From positions 1-64,000 of the forward strand of contig NZ_KE384162.1 in assembly GCF_000424305.1 (NCBI RefSeq): a stretch of DNA of 64,000 nt. The letters run 5' to 3'. Within the stretch, counting starts at the first letter, position 1. Each line of letters opens with the position of its first letter. The notes under the pieces are model-generated. The model saw only the letters and a program-made list of their open reading frames with translations, was not told the DNA's origin and searched no databases. This document shows, one piece after another, positions 45,308 to 53,879 of this stretch. The stretch is from Pseudobutyrivibrio ruminis AD2017 (GTDB lineage: Bacteria; Bacillota; Clostridia; Lachnospirales; Lachnospiraceae). The position numbers were made by a program, and so were the translations under genes.

Positions 45308-46510
45308 ATGGATAAAAAAAAGGCTTTGTCTGGCGCCATAACATTTATAACCCTGATGGGAATCGTAAGTCTGTTTTCGGACATGACTCATGAAGGCGCA
45401 AGAAGCATATTGGGCGAATATCTGAACCTCGCAGGGGCATCCGCTGCAACCATCGGATTTGTGTCCGGTATAGGAGAATTGTGCGGGTATTCACTAAGGC
45501 TCATATCCGGATTTATAGCAGATAAAACGAAGAAATACTGGACATTTGTTATCACAGGCTATGTAATACAGGCTCTGGCGATTCCTGCACTGGCACTCGT
45601 ACCTGAACATGGCTGGATTTGGGCCTGCGGTCTTGTGATCCTGGAGCGTATCGGAAAAGCGATAAAAAAGCCTGCCAAAAACACATTGGTAAGCTTTGCG
45701 GCAAGCGAGATCGGAACCGGAAAAGGCTTTGCCTATCAGGAGTTTCTGGATCAGCTTGGCGCGTTTCTCGGACCTGTACTGCTTTTTGTAACAGCTCTTG
45801 TAAAAGGTATAGACGACCTTTTTACAACGTATAGGATCTCTTTTGCGATACTGCTTGTTCCTGCAATGATCACCATAGCTCTTGTTTTGGCAGCAAAGAT
45901 AAGATACCCTGATCCGGAGATCTTTGAAAAGCAGGAAGATAAACCTGCAAGCTTTGAATTCAGGAAGTCATTTGTTCTGTTCATGGCGGCCATCTGCTTT
46001 TTTGCTTTTGGCTTTGCAGACTTCACCCTGATCACACTTCATTCGGCTAATACCGGAGCATTTAATGAATCCATGCTCAGTCTGCTATATGCTGGGGCAA
46101 TGGCTGTGGATGCCTTTGCTGCACTATTCTTTGGCTGGCTTTATGATAAGGTCGGGCTGAAGGCTCTGATCATTTCCACACTATGCAGCACATTCTTCTC
46201 ATGTTTTGTTTTTATGACTGAAAATGCCTGGTTGATCGGAGCTGGGATAATTCTGTGGGGGATTGGAATGGGGGCGCAGGAAAGTATTATGAAAGCAGCT
46301 GTCAGCGGAATCGTCCCGCGTTCTATGCGAAGCACCGGTTTCGGAATATTTGAGACAGGATTTGGTATTGCGTGGTTTCTGGGCAGTTGGCTTCTCGGTG
46401 CCCTGTATGATTTGAATCCTGTGTATCTTGTCACTGTGTCTGTGGTATCACAGTTTCTGGCGATTGCATTTTATGCTTTATGCCTCCGGTGCAATAAGAC
46501 AGAGTGCTAA
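45308..46510 (+). CDS. MFS transporter
   Basis: This 400-residue major facilitator has twelve hydrophobic segments and a central cytoplasmic loop (about residues 195-215). The first loop shows the GFIADKTKKYW variant of the MFS A-motif, and FGWLYDKVGLKA repeats it in the second half. It is probably a drug or metabolite exporter. GTGGAG lies 9 nt before the ATG. Like the hydrolase before it, its base usage differs from the chromosome flanks. Confidence 0.9.
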   Translation: MDKKKALSGAITFITLMGIVSLFSDMTHEGARSILGEYLNLAGASAATIGFVSGIGELCGYSLRLISGFIADKTKKYWTFVITGYVIQALAIPALALVPEHGWIWACGLVILERIGKAIKKPAKNTLVSFAASEIGTGKGFAYQEFLDQLGAFLGPVLLFVTALVKGIDDLFTTYRISFAILLVPAMITIALVLAAKIRYPDPEIFEKQEDKPASFEFRKSFVLFMAAICFFAFGFADFTLITLHSANTGAFNESMLSLLYAGAMAVDAFAALFFGWLYDKVGLKALIISTLCSTFFSCFVFMTENAWLIGAGIILWGIGMGAQESIMKAAVSGIVPRSMRSTGFGIFETGFGIAWFLGSWLLGALYDLNPVYLVTVSVVSQFLAIAFYALCLRCNKTEC

Positions 46511-46570
46511 CAATTCGAATTTATCGAGATGAACGGTGGAACGTTATCTTGGAAGTTATGATATGTGTGC

Positions 46571-46620
46571 TTGACAAAAATACTCCTATATCGTAGTATA
46601 AAACTACGATATAGGAGTAT
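46571..46620 (+). promoter_or_regulatory. Promoter and 18-bp-arm palindromic operator of the MarR operon
   Basis: TTGACA (46571-46576) and TAGTAT (46594-46599) are spaced 17 bp. A perfect inverted repeat with 18-bp arms (46580-46597 and 46603-46620, 5-nt centre) covers the spacer, the -10 and the start site, ending 6 nt before the MarR ATG. Binding of the MarR dimer here would block transcription, so autorepression is the obvious reading. Confidence 0.85.
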
Positions 46621-46626
46621 TAAATT

Positions 46627-47064
46627 ATGAAGACAAATGGTGGATTTCTTGTTACAAAAATAAAACAGCTGGGTGATCGTATATTTGAAAGGATACTGGC
46701 AGAAAAAAACATTGATGCATTTAACGGAGCTCAGGGAAGGATTCTTTATGTCTTATGGCAGGAAGATGGTGTTCCTATTAAAATTATTTCCGAGAAAAGC
46801 GGACTTGCAATTACTTCACTTACAACCATGCTTGAGCGGATGGAAAAAAACGGACTGATAAGCCGCAAAACTGATGAAGCTGATAAGAGAAAAACTCTTC
46901 TGTTCCTCACAGATAAAGCCAAAGAACTTAAAGAAGCTTATGACTCCGTATCAAATGAGATGGGGAATATTTATTATCGTGATTTTACGGATAAAGAGAT
47001 TCTTCAGTTTGAAGAGTATCTTAACCGCATCAGGGTAAACCTTGAGGAATGGAGTGACAAATGA
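46627..47064 (+). CDS. MarR-family regulator of the radical SAM pair
   Basis: This 145-residue winged-helix repressor has the MarR layout: an N-terminal dimer helix, HTH (PIKIISEKSGLAITSLTTMLERME), a wing with the conserved D-x-R pattern (ISRKTDEADKRKTLLFLT) and a C-terminal dimer helix. It sits at the head of an operon with two radical SAM genes; the next start overlaps its stop (ATGA). This set matches the recurrent 'radical SAM mobile pair' system with its own MarR regulator. Confidence 0.9.
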   Translation: MKTNGGFLVTKIKQLGDRIFERILAEKNIDAFNGAQGRILYVLWQEDGVPIKIISEKSGLAITSLTTMLERMEKNGLISRKTDEADKRKTLLFLTDKAKELKEAYDSVSNEMGNIYYRDFTDKEILQFEEYLNRIRVNLEEWSDK

Positions 47065-47759
47065 GTATTTGTATTAAAGATCAGATTCAGAACATGAATC
47101 TTGTTATAGGGTGCACTGTTGGATGTCCGTACTGCTATGCTAGAAACAATACGAGGCGTTATCACATCATAGATGATTTTGAAAAGCCACAGTTTTTTCA
47201 AGGCAAGCTTCGTATGATGGAAAAGAAAAAGCCGCAGAATTTTCTGCTGACCGGTATGAGCGATCTCTCGGGCTGGCATGAGGAATGGAGAGAGGAAGTC
47301 TTTAAAAAGATAGCAGAGAATCCTCAGCACCAGTTTCTTTTTCTTACCAAACGACCGGATCTTCTGTCTTTTGAAACAGATCTTGATAATGCATGGTTTG
47401 GCGTTACAGTTACGAGAAAATCTGAGTTATGGCGTATTGATGCACTGCGGAGCAATGTGAAAGCAAAAAAATATCATGTTACCTTTGAGCCATTGTTCGA
47501 TGATCCGGGGAAGGTTGATCTTACAGGCATTGACTGGATTGTGGTGGGAACCATGACAGGTGCAAAGAGCAGGACTGTTAAAACAGATCCCGGGTGGGCT
47601 TATTCATTGACAGAACAGGCTCATGAACTGAACATTCCTGTATTCTGGAAAGAAGATCTTGTTCCGATTATGGGAGAAGAAATGATACAGGAAATGCCGG
47701 ATGCTTTTAACAAAGTGCTGGAGGAACAGAGGATATGGAACAACCAGAAATCAAAGTAA
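47061..47759 (+). CDS. Radical SAM mobile pair protein A
   Basis: This 232-residue radical SAM protein of the DUF5131/Gp37-Gp68-like group has the [4Fe-4S] motif C18-x3-C22-x2-C25 in IGCTVGCPYCYAR, FLTKRPD, WFGVTV and a VVGTMTGAKSR segment near the end. It overlaps MarR upstream and protein B downstream (25 nt), so it is strictly coupled. The family pair is known from mobile regions of Firmicutes, but its reaction is not established. Confidence 0.88.
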   Translation: MSICIKDQIQNMNLVIGCTVGCPYCYARNNTRRYHIIDDFEKPQFFQGKLRMMEKKKPQNFLLTGMSDLSGWHEEWREEVFKKIAENPQHQFLFLTKRPDLLSFETDLDNAWFGVTVTRKSELWRIDALRSNVKAKKYHVTFEPLFDDPGKVDLTGIDWIVVGTMTGAKSRTVKTDPGWAYSLTEQAHELNIPVFWKEDLVPIMGEEMIQEMPDAFNKVLEEQRIWNNQKSK

Positions 47760-48658
47760 ATCATATAGAAACAAAAAGTGTAATGACAAAATCGAATACA
47801 CCTATTGGAGGATATTCGGTGAATCCCTATGTGGGGTGTCCCCATGCCTGTAAATACTGCTACGCATCTTTTATGAAACGCTTTACAGGGCATACGGAGG
47901 AATGGGGAACTTTCATGGATGTGAAAGACTGGCCTGAAATAAAGAATCCAAAGAAGTATGCCGGCCAGAAGGTAATCATTGGAACAGTTACGGATGGTTA
48001 TAATCCGCTAGAGGAAACATATAAAAATACAAGAAGACTTCTGGAAGAACTAAAGGACAGTGGTGCGGACATACTTATCTGCACAAAGTCAGACCTTGTA
48101 CTAAGAGATCTGGATCTGCTAAAAGATATCAATGAAAATAGCAGACTTACAGTATCATGGTCAATCAATACTCTCGATGAAGAGTTTAAAGATGATATGG
48201 ATGCGGCAGTAAGCATAGAAAGAAGGCTTGCTGCAATGAAAGAGGTATATGCGGCAGGCATTCGTACAATTTGCTTCATTTCACCCGTGTTCCCGGGGAT
48301 TACGGATATAGAAGCAATCATAGACAGGACAAAAGATCAGTGTGACCTTGTATGGCTTGAGAATCTGAATCTTCGCGGAGGGTTTAAGGCAGATATCATG
48401 AAATACATTTCCGATAAACATCCGGATCTGGTGCCGCTGTATGACGAAATTTATAACAAAAAGAACCGCAGCTATTTTGAAGCGCTGGAAAAGAAAGCAG
48501 AAGAGCTGGCTAAAAAGTATGATTGCAGGTTTGTTGATAATGAAACTCCGTATGAGAGAGTAGAGAAAGGACATCCAACAATCGTAGATTACTTTTACCA
48601 CGAAGAAGTAAGAGGAACTGCCAATAGTGGAAAGAGAAATGTAATACATAATTCTTGA
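47735..48658 (+). CDS. Radical SAM mobile pair protein B (SPL-like)
   Basis: This 307-residue radical SAM enzyme resembles the spore-photoproduct-lyase-like group. The cluster motif is C35-x3-C39-x2-C42 (GCPHACKYCYASF), followed by VIIGTVTDGYNPLE and ICTKSDLVLRDLDLL. It lacks the C-terminal region of true SplB. The two radical SAM proteins are co-transcribed under one MarR operator and probably act together; substrate unknown. Confidence 0.88.
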   Translation: MEQPEIKVNHIETKSVMTKSNTPIGGYSVNPYVGCPHACKYCYASFMKRFTGHTEEWGTFMDVKDWPEIKNPKKYAGQKVIIGTVTDGYNPLEETYKNTRRLLEELKDSGADILICTKSDLVLRDLDLLKDINENSRLTVSWSINTLDEEFKDDMDAAVSIERRLAAMKEVYAAGIRTICFISPVFPGITDIEAIIDRTKDQCDLVWLENLNLRGGFKADIMKYISDKHPDLVPLYDEIYNKKNRSYFEALEKKAEELAKKYDCRFVDNETPYERVEKGHPTIVDYFYHEEVRGTANSGKRNVIHNS

Positions 48659-48906
48659 TGGAAGAATAAATTGGAAGTTAATCGCACAACTTCAAATTTG
48701 TCGACCTAATTGAATAAATAATGACACGCATAGACGTTTTCTTTTTCCGGAGAAGATTGTAATAAAGGTTTATTTAGTGTTGAGGATCTTAGGATCCTCT
48801 ATTTTTTGTAAGCGGAGATTCGTCCACAGTCTGTGGACGATTTTGAGATTGATATAGTGAATCATCAACAAGCTGTTTACGAATTGGGAGAAAGATATGA
48901 TTTGTC
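48659..48906. other. Spacer with two terminator-like hairpins
   Basis: No gene is seen. GAAGTT/AACTTC and a half copy of the spacer motif (about 48672-48700) follow the radical SAM genes. GAGGATC (48782-48788) pairs with GATCCTC (48793-48799) before a T6 run, a good terminator. CGTCCACAG (48821-48829) pairs with CTGTGGACG (48831-48839) before ATTTTG. Confidence 0.65.
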
Positions 48907-48969
48907 TTGATTTTAGGCATTAAAAGTGCTAATTTTATTTTGTAACATAAATTACGTTACAAAATAAAA
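48907..48969 (+). promoter_or_regulatory. Promoter and palindromic operator of the AbiE-like pair
   Basis: TTGATT (48907-48912), a 17-bp spacer and TAATTT (48930-48935) form a promoter. A perfect inverted repeat with 14-bp arms (48933-48946 and 48956-48969, 9-nt centre) starts at the -10 and ends just before the GAGG ribosome site. The antitoxin of AbiE systems binds such repeats to repress its own operon, so this is the likely autoregulatory site. Confidence 0.75.
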
Positions 48970-48981
48970 AGAGGTTTGAGT

Positions 48982-49929
48982 ATGAAAGAATTTCTAGAGA
49001 AGAGCATTGGGATGGAAGTAGATATTAAAGATGTAGACTATAATGGAAAACTTCCAATGCTCTATTCTTCATTATATGATTTCAAAATTGCAAGTATGCA
49101 TAATATAGAGTGGTTAATAGCAATTCCAAAGGAAAAAATCAATTTGGCTCAGTTACGAAAGAACCATAGACAGATTGAAAAGCTTTTGAATATGCGTTGT
49201 GCTTTGTATATAAAGAATACCAGCACTTACTCTAAGAATGCAATGATAGCAGATGGAATTCCTTTTATTGTAGAAGATAAGGAAATATATCTTCCATTTT
49301 TAGGTATCCTTCTTAATTCTGCTCGTGAAAGAACTATAAAGCCAGTTCAAAGAATATCATTTTTAACTCAAAAAATGATTCTTACAGCAATTTATGAAAG
49401 ATGGAATGAGGTTACAGTTACAAAAGCGGCAGAACAACTAGACATTACAAAAATGTCTGCCTCTAGGTGTTTCGATGAGATAGATTTTTTTGATATGCCA
49501 ATTCTTGGAACCAAGGGCAAGTCACGTGTAATTAATGTACCGGATGATATAAAGGAACTGTGGAGTAGTATTGAAGTTTATATGAGAAATCCGGTGATTA
49601 ATATCTTTTATATTAATGATAATTTGAATCTTCCTGTCTTTGGTGGAATGTCAGCGCTTGCTGAATATTCGATGATATCTGATAATAAATATCCGACTTA
49701 TGTCGTGGCAAAGAAAGATATAAAAGATTTGGCACTGAAGGATAGGTTGGTTGATATAAAAAAAGACGAACCTGGCTGTATCATACAGGAGGTAGGTTAC
49801 GTGACTTCATTCGGTAAAGGTGGTGCTATAGATCCATTGTCACTTTTACTATCATTAACAGATGATGAAAAAGCGGATGAAAGAATTGAAATTTCTATAA
49901 GAGAAATGCTGGAGGAATATGTATGGTAG
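48982..49929 (+). CDS. AbiEi-like antitoxin/repressor
   Basis: This 315-residue protein has a central winged-helix region (ITKMSASRCFDEIDFF, about residues 155-175), flanked by an N-terminal part typical of nuclease-like or regulatory folds and a C-terminal alpha/beta part. It is encoded directly before, and overlaps by 7 nt, a nucleotidyltransferase of AbiEii type. Its position, size and promoter palindrome fit the antitoxin of a type IV AbiE/MenAT-like system, though it is longer than many AbiEi proteins. GAGG lies 7 nt before the ATG at 48982. Confidence 0.68.
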   Translation: MKEFLEKSIGMEVDIKDVDYNGKLPMLYSSLYDFKIASMHNIEWLIAIPKEKINLAQLRKNHRQIEKLLNMRCALYIKNTSTYSKNAMIADGIPFIVEDKEIYLPFLGILLNSARERTIKPVQRISFLTQKMILTAIYERWNEVTVTKAAEQLDITKMSASRCFDEIDFFDMPILGTKGKSRVINVPDDIKELWSSIEVYMRNPVINIFYINDNLNLPVFGGMSALAEYSMISDNKYPTYVVAKKDIKDLALKDRLVDIKKDEPGCIIQEVGYVTSFGKGGAIDPLSLLLSLTDDEKADERIEISIREMLEEYVW

Positions 49930-50672
49930 CGGGGTTGCTGAAATTTAAAGAGTACTTCAAAGACTACGCAGATAGTTATGTATTAATAGGTGGTGCCGCA
50001 TGTGATATTTTATTCACAGAGAATGAGGCAGACTTTCGAGCAACAAGAGATTTGGATATGGTGCTTATTGTAGAGGCACTTACACCAGAGTTTGCCGGAA
50101 TCTTTTGGGATTTTATTAAAGATGGTGATTATAGGCATATAAGTGGAAGTACGGGAAAGCCACAGTTCTATCGTTTTGATAAACCGCAGGTAGAAGGCTT
50201 TCCAAAAATGATAGAGTTATTTTCTCGAACAGATTTTGAGCTTAAAAGTCACATTGGTATAACACCACTTCATGTGAGTGATGATATTTCAAGTCTATCG
50301 GCCATTCTTTTGGATGATGATTATTATCAGGTCCTTTTGAATGGACGAGTGATAGAGAATGGATTTTCTGTTTTAAGACCAGAGTATTTGATTCTATTTA
50401 AGGCTAAGGCATATTTGGACATGAGTTCACGAAAAGCACAAGGAGAAAAGGTGGACTCTGCGGATATTAAAAAGCATAAGAAAGATGTTTTGAGATTGGC
50501 GGTTGAGATGGTTTTGAATCCTGTATCGGATTTGCCAGAATCTGTCAAGGAGGATATTCATCATTTCATTAAAAATCTTCAAGAAGATGAATTCGACCAG
50601 AATAGTTTGAAGATGTATAGAGTTACAAATAATCAGGTGGTGAGTCGCTTGGTAAGTGTCTTCGAAGCTTGA
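49923..50672 (+). CDS. AbiEii-like nucleotidyltransferase toxin
   Basis: This 249-residue protein has the nucleotidyltransferase start of AbiEii/MenT-like toxins: VLIGGAACDIL (G-G motif), then RATRDLDMVL with the metal-binding D-x-D, and a later Lys-rich helix containing FKAKAYLD. Such enzymes add nucleotides to tRNA ends or similar targets and stop growth; the neighbouring protein neutralises them. Its ATG lies inside the end of the antitoxin gene, giving coupled translation. Phage defence is a plausible role by family, not shown here. Confidence 0.75.
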   Translation: MVAGLLKFKEYFKDYADSYVLIGGAACDILFTENEADFRATRDLDMVLIVEALTPEFAGIFWDFIKDGDYRHISGSTGKPQFYRFDKPQVEGFPKMIELFSRTDFELKSHIGITPLHVSDDISSLSAILLDDDYYQVLLNGRVIENGFSVLRPEYLILFKAKAYLDMSSRKAQGEKVDSADIKKHKKDVLRLAVEMVLNPVSDLPESVKEDIHHFIKNLQEDEFDQNSLKMYRVTNNQVVSRLVSVFEA

Positions 50673-50755
50673 GGCTACTTGTAAGAGTTTGAAATTTATA
50701 TTATCACCATATATACAAGTGATAAGATAAATCGCGATTTGTTGGAGAGAGTGTG

Positions 50756-51286
50756 ATGATTAGACTAAGACCATATAAGCCTTCTGATGCAAAAAGTATC
50801 GTATCGTGGTGTAAGGATGAGAAGACATTCTTGCAATGGGGTGGTGACCACTTTGGGACTTTCCCCATTTCGGAAGATATAATGAACCATAAGTATTTAC
50901 GTGAGAATGGGGATTGCATAGAAGAAGATAACTTCTATCCGTTTACTGCGTTTGATGATGAGGGGATTGCTGGGCATTTTATCATCCGCTATCTACATGG
51001 GGACAATAAGATTCTTCGATTTGGATGGGTTATTGTTGATGATACTAAACGTGGACATAAGTATGGGCAGAATATGCTCCGTTTGGGATTGATGTACGCA
51101 TTTGAAATCATGCAGGCTGACGTGGTGACGATTGGCGTATTCGAAAACAATATTTCTGCGTATAAGTGTTATCTATCTGCGGGTTTTCATAGATCAAAAG
51201 ATCAACCGAATGTGACCGAGAATATCCATGGAGAATCATGGAAAATTATTGAGTTGGAATTATCAAAGAAAGAATATATGTCATAG
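50756..51286 (+). CDS. GNAT acetyltransferase
   Basis: This 176-residue GNAT protein starts IRLRPYKPSDAKSIVSW. Its acetyl-CoA loop region reads VDDTKRGHKYGQNMLRLGL, followed by IGVFENNISAYKCYLSAGF, the standard motif B. The substrate is unknown. GGAGAG lies 7-12 nt before the ATG at 50756. It is preceded at 50729-50740 by the perfect AAATCGCGATTT spacer palindrome and followed by another variant. Confidence 0.88.
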   Translation: MIRLRPYKPSDAKSIVSWCKDEKTFLQWGGDHFGTFPISEDIMNHKYLRENGDCIEEDNFYPFTAFDDEGIAGHFIIRYLHGDNKILRFGWVIVDDTKRGHKYGQNMLRLGLMYAFEIMQADVVTIGVFENNISAYKCYLSAGFHRSKDQPNVTENIHGESWKIIELELSKKEYMS

Positions 51287-51363
51287 GGGCAAATTCAAGT
51301 TTGTAGGGCTCTTTAAGAACAGGAGTGCGATGACTTCAAATCTGGATACAGGAGGAAATTATA

Positions 51364-51966
51364 ATGAAAATTAATGCAAGTTCAATGGAATGGATAAGAA
51401 AACCAAAATCTTGTCAGTTTAAAAAGGATAAGGTTGAAATCGTTACCGAACCTCATACGGATCTTTGGCAGAGGACCTATTATCATTTTAGAAATGACAA
51501 CGCTCCAGTCTTGCAAATGAAAACAACAGAACAATTCTTTTCGTTTGTGGTACGGACAGATTTTGATTCTAAGGTACGTTACGATCAAAGTGGGATAATC
51601 ATGTACTTGGATAGTGAAAATTGGCTTAAGGCTGCAGTTGAGTATGAAAACGATAAGATTCAAAGATTAGGAAGTGTCGTAACAAATAACGGCTACTCTG
51701 ACTGGGCATCTACAGATGTTGATGCATCAATAAAATCTATGTGGTTCCGTCTGAGCCGCAGGGAGGATGATTTCTGTGTTGAAAATTCCCTAGATGGAAT
51801 AAACTTTAAGCAGATGAGGATATGTCATATGTTCAATGCTCCAATGGAGATTAGTTTTGGTATCTATGCCTGCAGCGCTGAAGAATCCTCTTTTTTGGCA
51901 ACCTTTACAGATATGGAAATCACAGAATGTGTATGGAAAGCTCATGACGGTCAGCAACCAGATTAA
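51364..51966 (+). CDS. DUF1349 protein (concanavalin-like fold)
   Basis: This 200-residue protein of the DUF1349 family is predicted to be a beta-sandwich. Family features are the YDQSGIIMYLDSENWLKAAVEYEND strand pair (broken by a turn) and the WFRLSRREDDFCVENSLDG and FGIYACS segments. No signal peptide is visible. The family is found in Firmicutes as single-copy accessory genes; function is not established, although carbohydrate binding is a common guess. AGGAGG lies upstream of the ATG. Confidence 0.85.
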   Translation: MKINASSMEWIRKPKSCQFKKDKVEIVTEPHTDLWQRTYYHFRNDNAPVLQMKTTEQFFSFVVRTDFDSKVRYDQSGIIMYLDSENWLKAAVEYENDKIQRLGSVVTNNGYSDWASTDVDASIKSMWFRLSRREDDFCVENSLDGINFKQMRICHMFNAPMEISFGIYACSAEESSFLATFTDMEITECVWKAHDGQQPD

Positions 51967-52019
51967 AAGATGGTGCGAGAATCGAGAATGTTTTATCAAT
52001 TAGATGAGGAGGTATAGTT

Positions 52020-52433
52020 ATGTGGTTTTGGTTAGCTCTTGGTTCGGCAGTGTTTGCTGCATTAACATCAATACTGGCAAAAGTAGGAATTGAAGGCGTT
52101 GGCTCAAATCTTGCCACGGCTATCCGCACCATGGTTGTTGTAATAATGGCATGGGGGATGGTATTTATTACTAATCAGCAGGATGGCATCAGGTCAATTA
52201 GCCAGAAGAGTTGGATTTTCCTTATATTGTCTGGACTTGCAACGGGAGCATCATGGCTTTGCTATTACAAAGCACTACAAATAGGAGATGCTTCCAAGGT
52301 TGTACCAATCGATAAGCTATCCATAATTATTACATTGGTGTTGGCGTTTGCTTTCCTGCACGAAGATTTTACTGTAAAGTCAGCTATTGGTTGCATCCTG
52401 ATTGGAGCAGGCACATTGTTTATGGTACTGTAA
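52020..52433 (+). CDS. EamA-type small membrane transporter
   Basis: This 137-residue protein has one EamA domain (four or five TMs), half the length of typical drug/metabolite transporters, so it should work as a dimer. Recognisable segments are [19 protein letters not shown] near the start and a [17 protein letters not shown]...FLHE pair before the last helix. The substrate is unknown. GAGGAGG precedes the ATG. Confidence 0.88.
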   Translation: MWFWLALGSAVFAALTSILAKVGIEGVGSNLATAIRTMVVVIMAWGMVFITNQQDGIRSISQKSWIFLILSGLATGASWLCYYKALQIGDASKVVPIDKLSIIITLVLAFAFLHEDFTVKSAIGCILIGAGTLFMVL

Positions 52434-52476
52434 GATATATGATAATCGAGCAAAAATTAAATTTACGGAGGCGAAG

Positions 52477-52722
52477 ATGCAAGAATTAGTTTTACACAGA
52501 GTATATAAGCACTTTAAGGGGGATTATTACCTGGTGGAAGATATCGCAAGAGATTCTGAAACTCAAGAAGAGATGGTAGTGTATCGTAAATTATATGATG
52601 ATGGTTCGCTTTGGGTAAGACCAAAAGAAATGTTTTTGTCTGAAGTAGACCATGAAAAGTATCCTGAGGTAAAGCAAAAGTACAGATTTGAATTACAGGA
52701 AATTTCAAGTAAAAAGCATTGA
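52477..52722 (+). CDS. DUF1653 protein
   Basis: This 81-residue protein has the DUF1653 pattern: [16 protein letters not shown], then [24 protein letters not shown]. Proteins of this family are small, soluble and of unknown function, often beside acetyltransferase or hydrolase genes. ACGGAGG lies 6 nt before the ATG at 52477, which decides the start over an in-frame upstream position inside the previous gene. Confidence 0.85.
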   Translation: MQELVLHRVYKHFKGDYYLVEDIARDSETQEEMVVYRKLYDDGSLWVRPKEMFLSEVDHEKYPEVKQKYRFELQEISSKKH

Positions 52723-52765
52723 GAAACTATGTCTATGCAGCTACAAGAAGGGAAAATATAGACTA

Positions 52766-53770
52766 ATGTATAGAAAAAATATAGCTTATATATTATGTGC
52801 GGGAGTATTGCTTTTTACAGGCTGTGGGCAAACTATTAGCACTCAAGACACAAAAGCTGAAACGCAAGAATCAAATAAAGAGTTAGTTGAGTTTGAATAC
52901 AATACTTTCAGAGACGCATATTACAATCATACTTTTGATAAAATTGATTTTACAAAATTCGCTGATTCTACCAACAATCTGGATACTCGAGAAGCTGATG
53001 GAGATTTGTGGTATAGCTATTATATTTATTTTAGCTATGATGATATTTATTATTGGATACAAGCTAGTTATAACGAAAATAATCAGTTGGATGCAGTATA
53101 CATTAATAATGATATTAATGGTGATACCGTCATACTTTATGATAATTATGTATACAAAAATGATTTGGATGAATTTGTGTCAAGAAGAGAATCGCTGGAT
53201 AAGTGGCTCACTGTGAAACTTCCAGAAAAATATACAATTGGAGAATTGAATTTTAACCAAGGGATTAGTGGCGGAGCAGTTATTCTGCCGGAAGTCTATC
53301 CTATGTCACAGGAAATATACGATGTGATTAAAGAAGATATAGCAGGCTCTGAATTAGATGCTACAACTCATTATGATGAATGGAGATGTGCAGGATTTAT
53401 AGGAAGGATTTTGGCTACTAATAATGATGTAAATATTGAATTTTTGGATGGCGTTCCACAACCATATGGTTTACCTACAGGTAATCATTTCGAAAAGAGA
53501 ATTCAAGATGTAATCCCATCAGAAAAAAACGATGGTTGGTATATTATGGAAGCTACATCTTTAAATGAATTTTACACATTTGCTTTAGAAGAAGAATTAA
53601 AAGATGCTGGGGTTGAGCTAAAAGAAGATGATACATTTTCTGAATACTGGGAATTCTATTATTTAAAAGAAGGAAATGAAAAGTATTATTATTTGGCATT
53701 AGCTAAAAAAGAATTCTCATTTGAGCAGGCGGAAGAAATAGCGAAAAATGTTACGATTATAGATAAATAA
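52766..53770 (+). CDS. Hypothetical lipoprotein
   Basis: This 334-residue secreted protein has a signal peptide ending in a lipobox (LLFTGCGQ, Cys about residue 20), followed by a Thr/Gln/Glu-rich linker and an acidic, aromatic-rich body. I do not recognise the family. The ATG at 52766 starts the signal peptide; the frame is open 78 nt further upstream, into the DUF1653 gene, without support. It is the last gene of the accessory stretch before fmt. Confidence 0.78.
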   Translation: MYRKNIAYILCAGVLLFTGCGQTISTQDTKAETQESNKELVEFEYNTFRDAYYNHTFDKIDFTKFADSTNNLDTREADGDLWYSYYIYFSYDDIYYWIQASYNENNQLDAVYINNDINGDTVILYDNYVYKNDLDEFVSRRESLDKWLTVKLPEKYTIGELNFNQGISGGAVILPEVYPMSQEIYDVIKEDIAGSELDATTHYDEWRCAGFIGRILATNNDVNIEFLDGVPQPYGLPTGNHFEKRIQDVIPSEKNDGWYIMEATSLNEFYTFALEEELKDAGVELKEDDTFSEYWEFYYLKEGNEKYYYLALAKKEFSFEQAEEIAKNVTIIDK

Positions 53771-53801
53771 AAAATGGATGTAATCTTGTAAAAGTTGTAC
53801 G

Positions 53802-53850
53802 AAACGCCTTAAAATGGTACACTAAAGTGTAGCCTTTTTAGGCGTTTTAT
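53802..53850 (+). terminator. Terminator-like hairpin before fmt
   Basis: AAACGCCT (53802-53809) pairs with AGGCGTTT (53840-53847), with an inner TACACT/AGTGTA stem, followed by TATTTTG. A TTGTAA/TAAAAT promoter-like pair (53786-53791, 53810-53815) overlaps it. The junction therefore looks like the end of the accessory block, with fmt possibly transcribed from its own promoter. Confidence 0.55.
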
Positions 53851-53879
53851 TTTGCGTTTGTTAGAAAGGATTGATATAG

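Noticed and set aside
41571-52722. Integron cassette array
   Set aside because: The spacer palindromes are too short and do not show RYYYAAC/GTTRRRY attC boxes, and there is no integron integrase in the window. A cassette mechanism is kept only as an open hypothesis.
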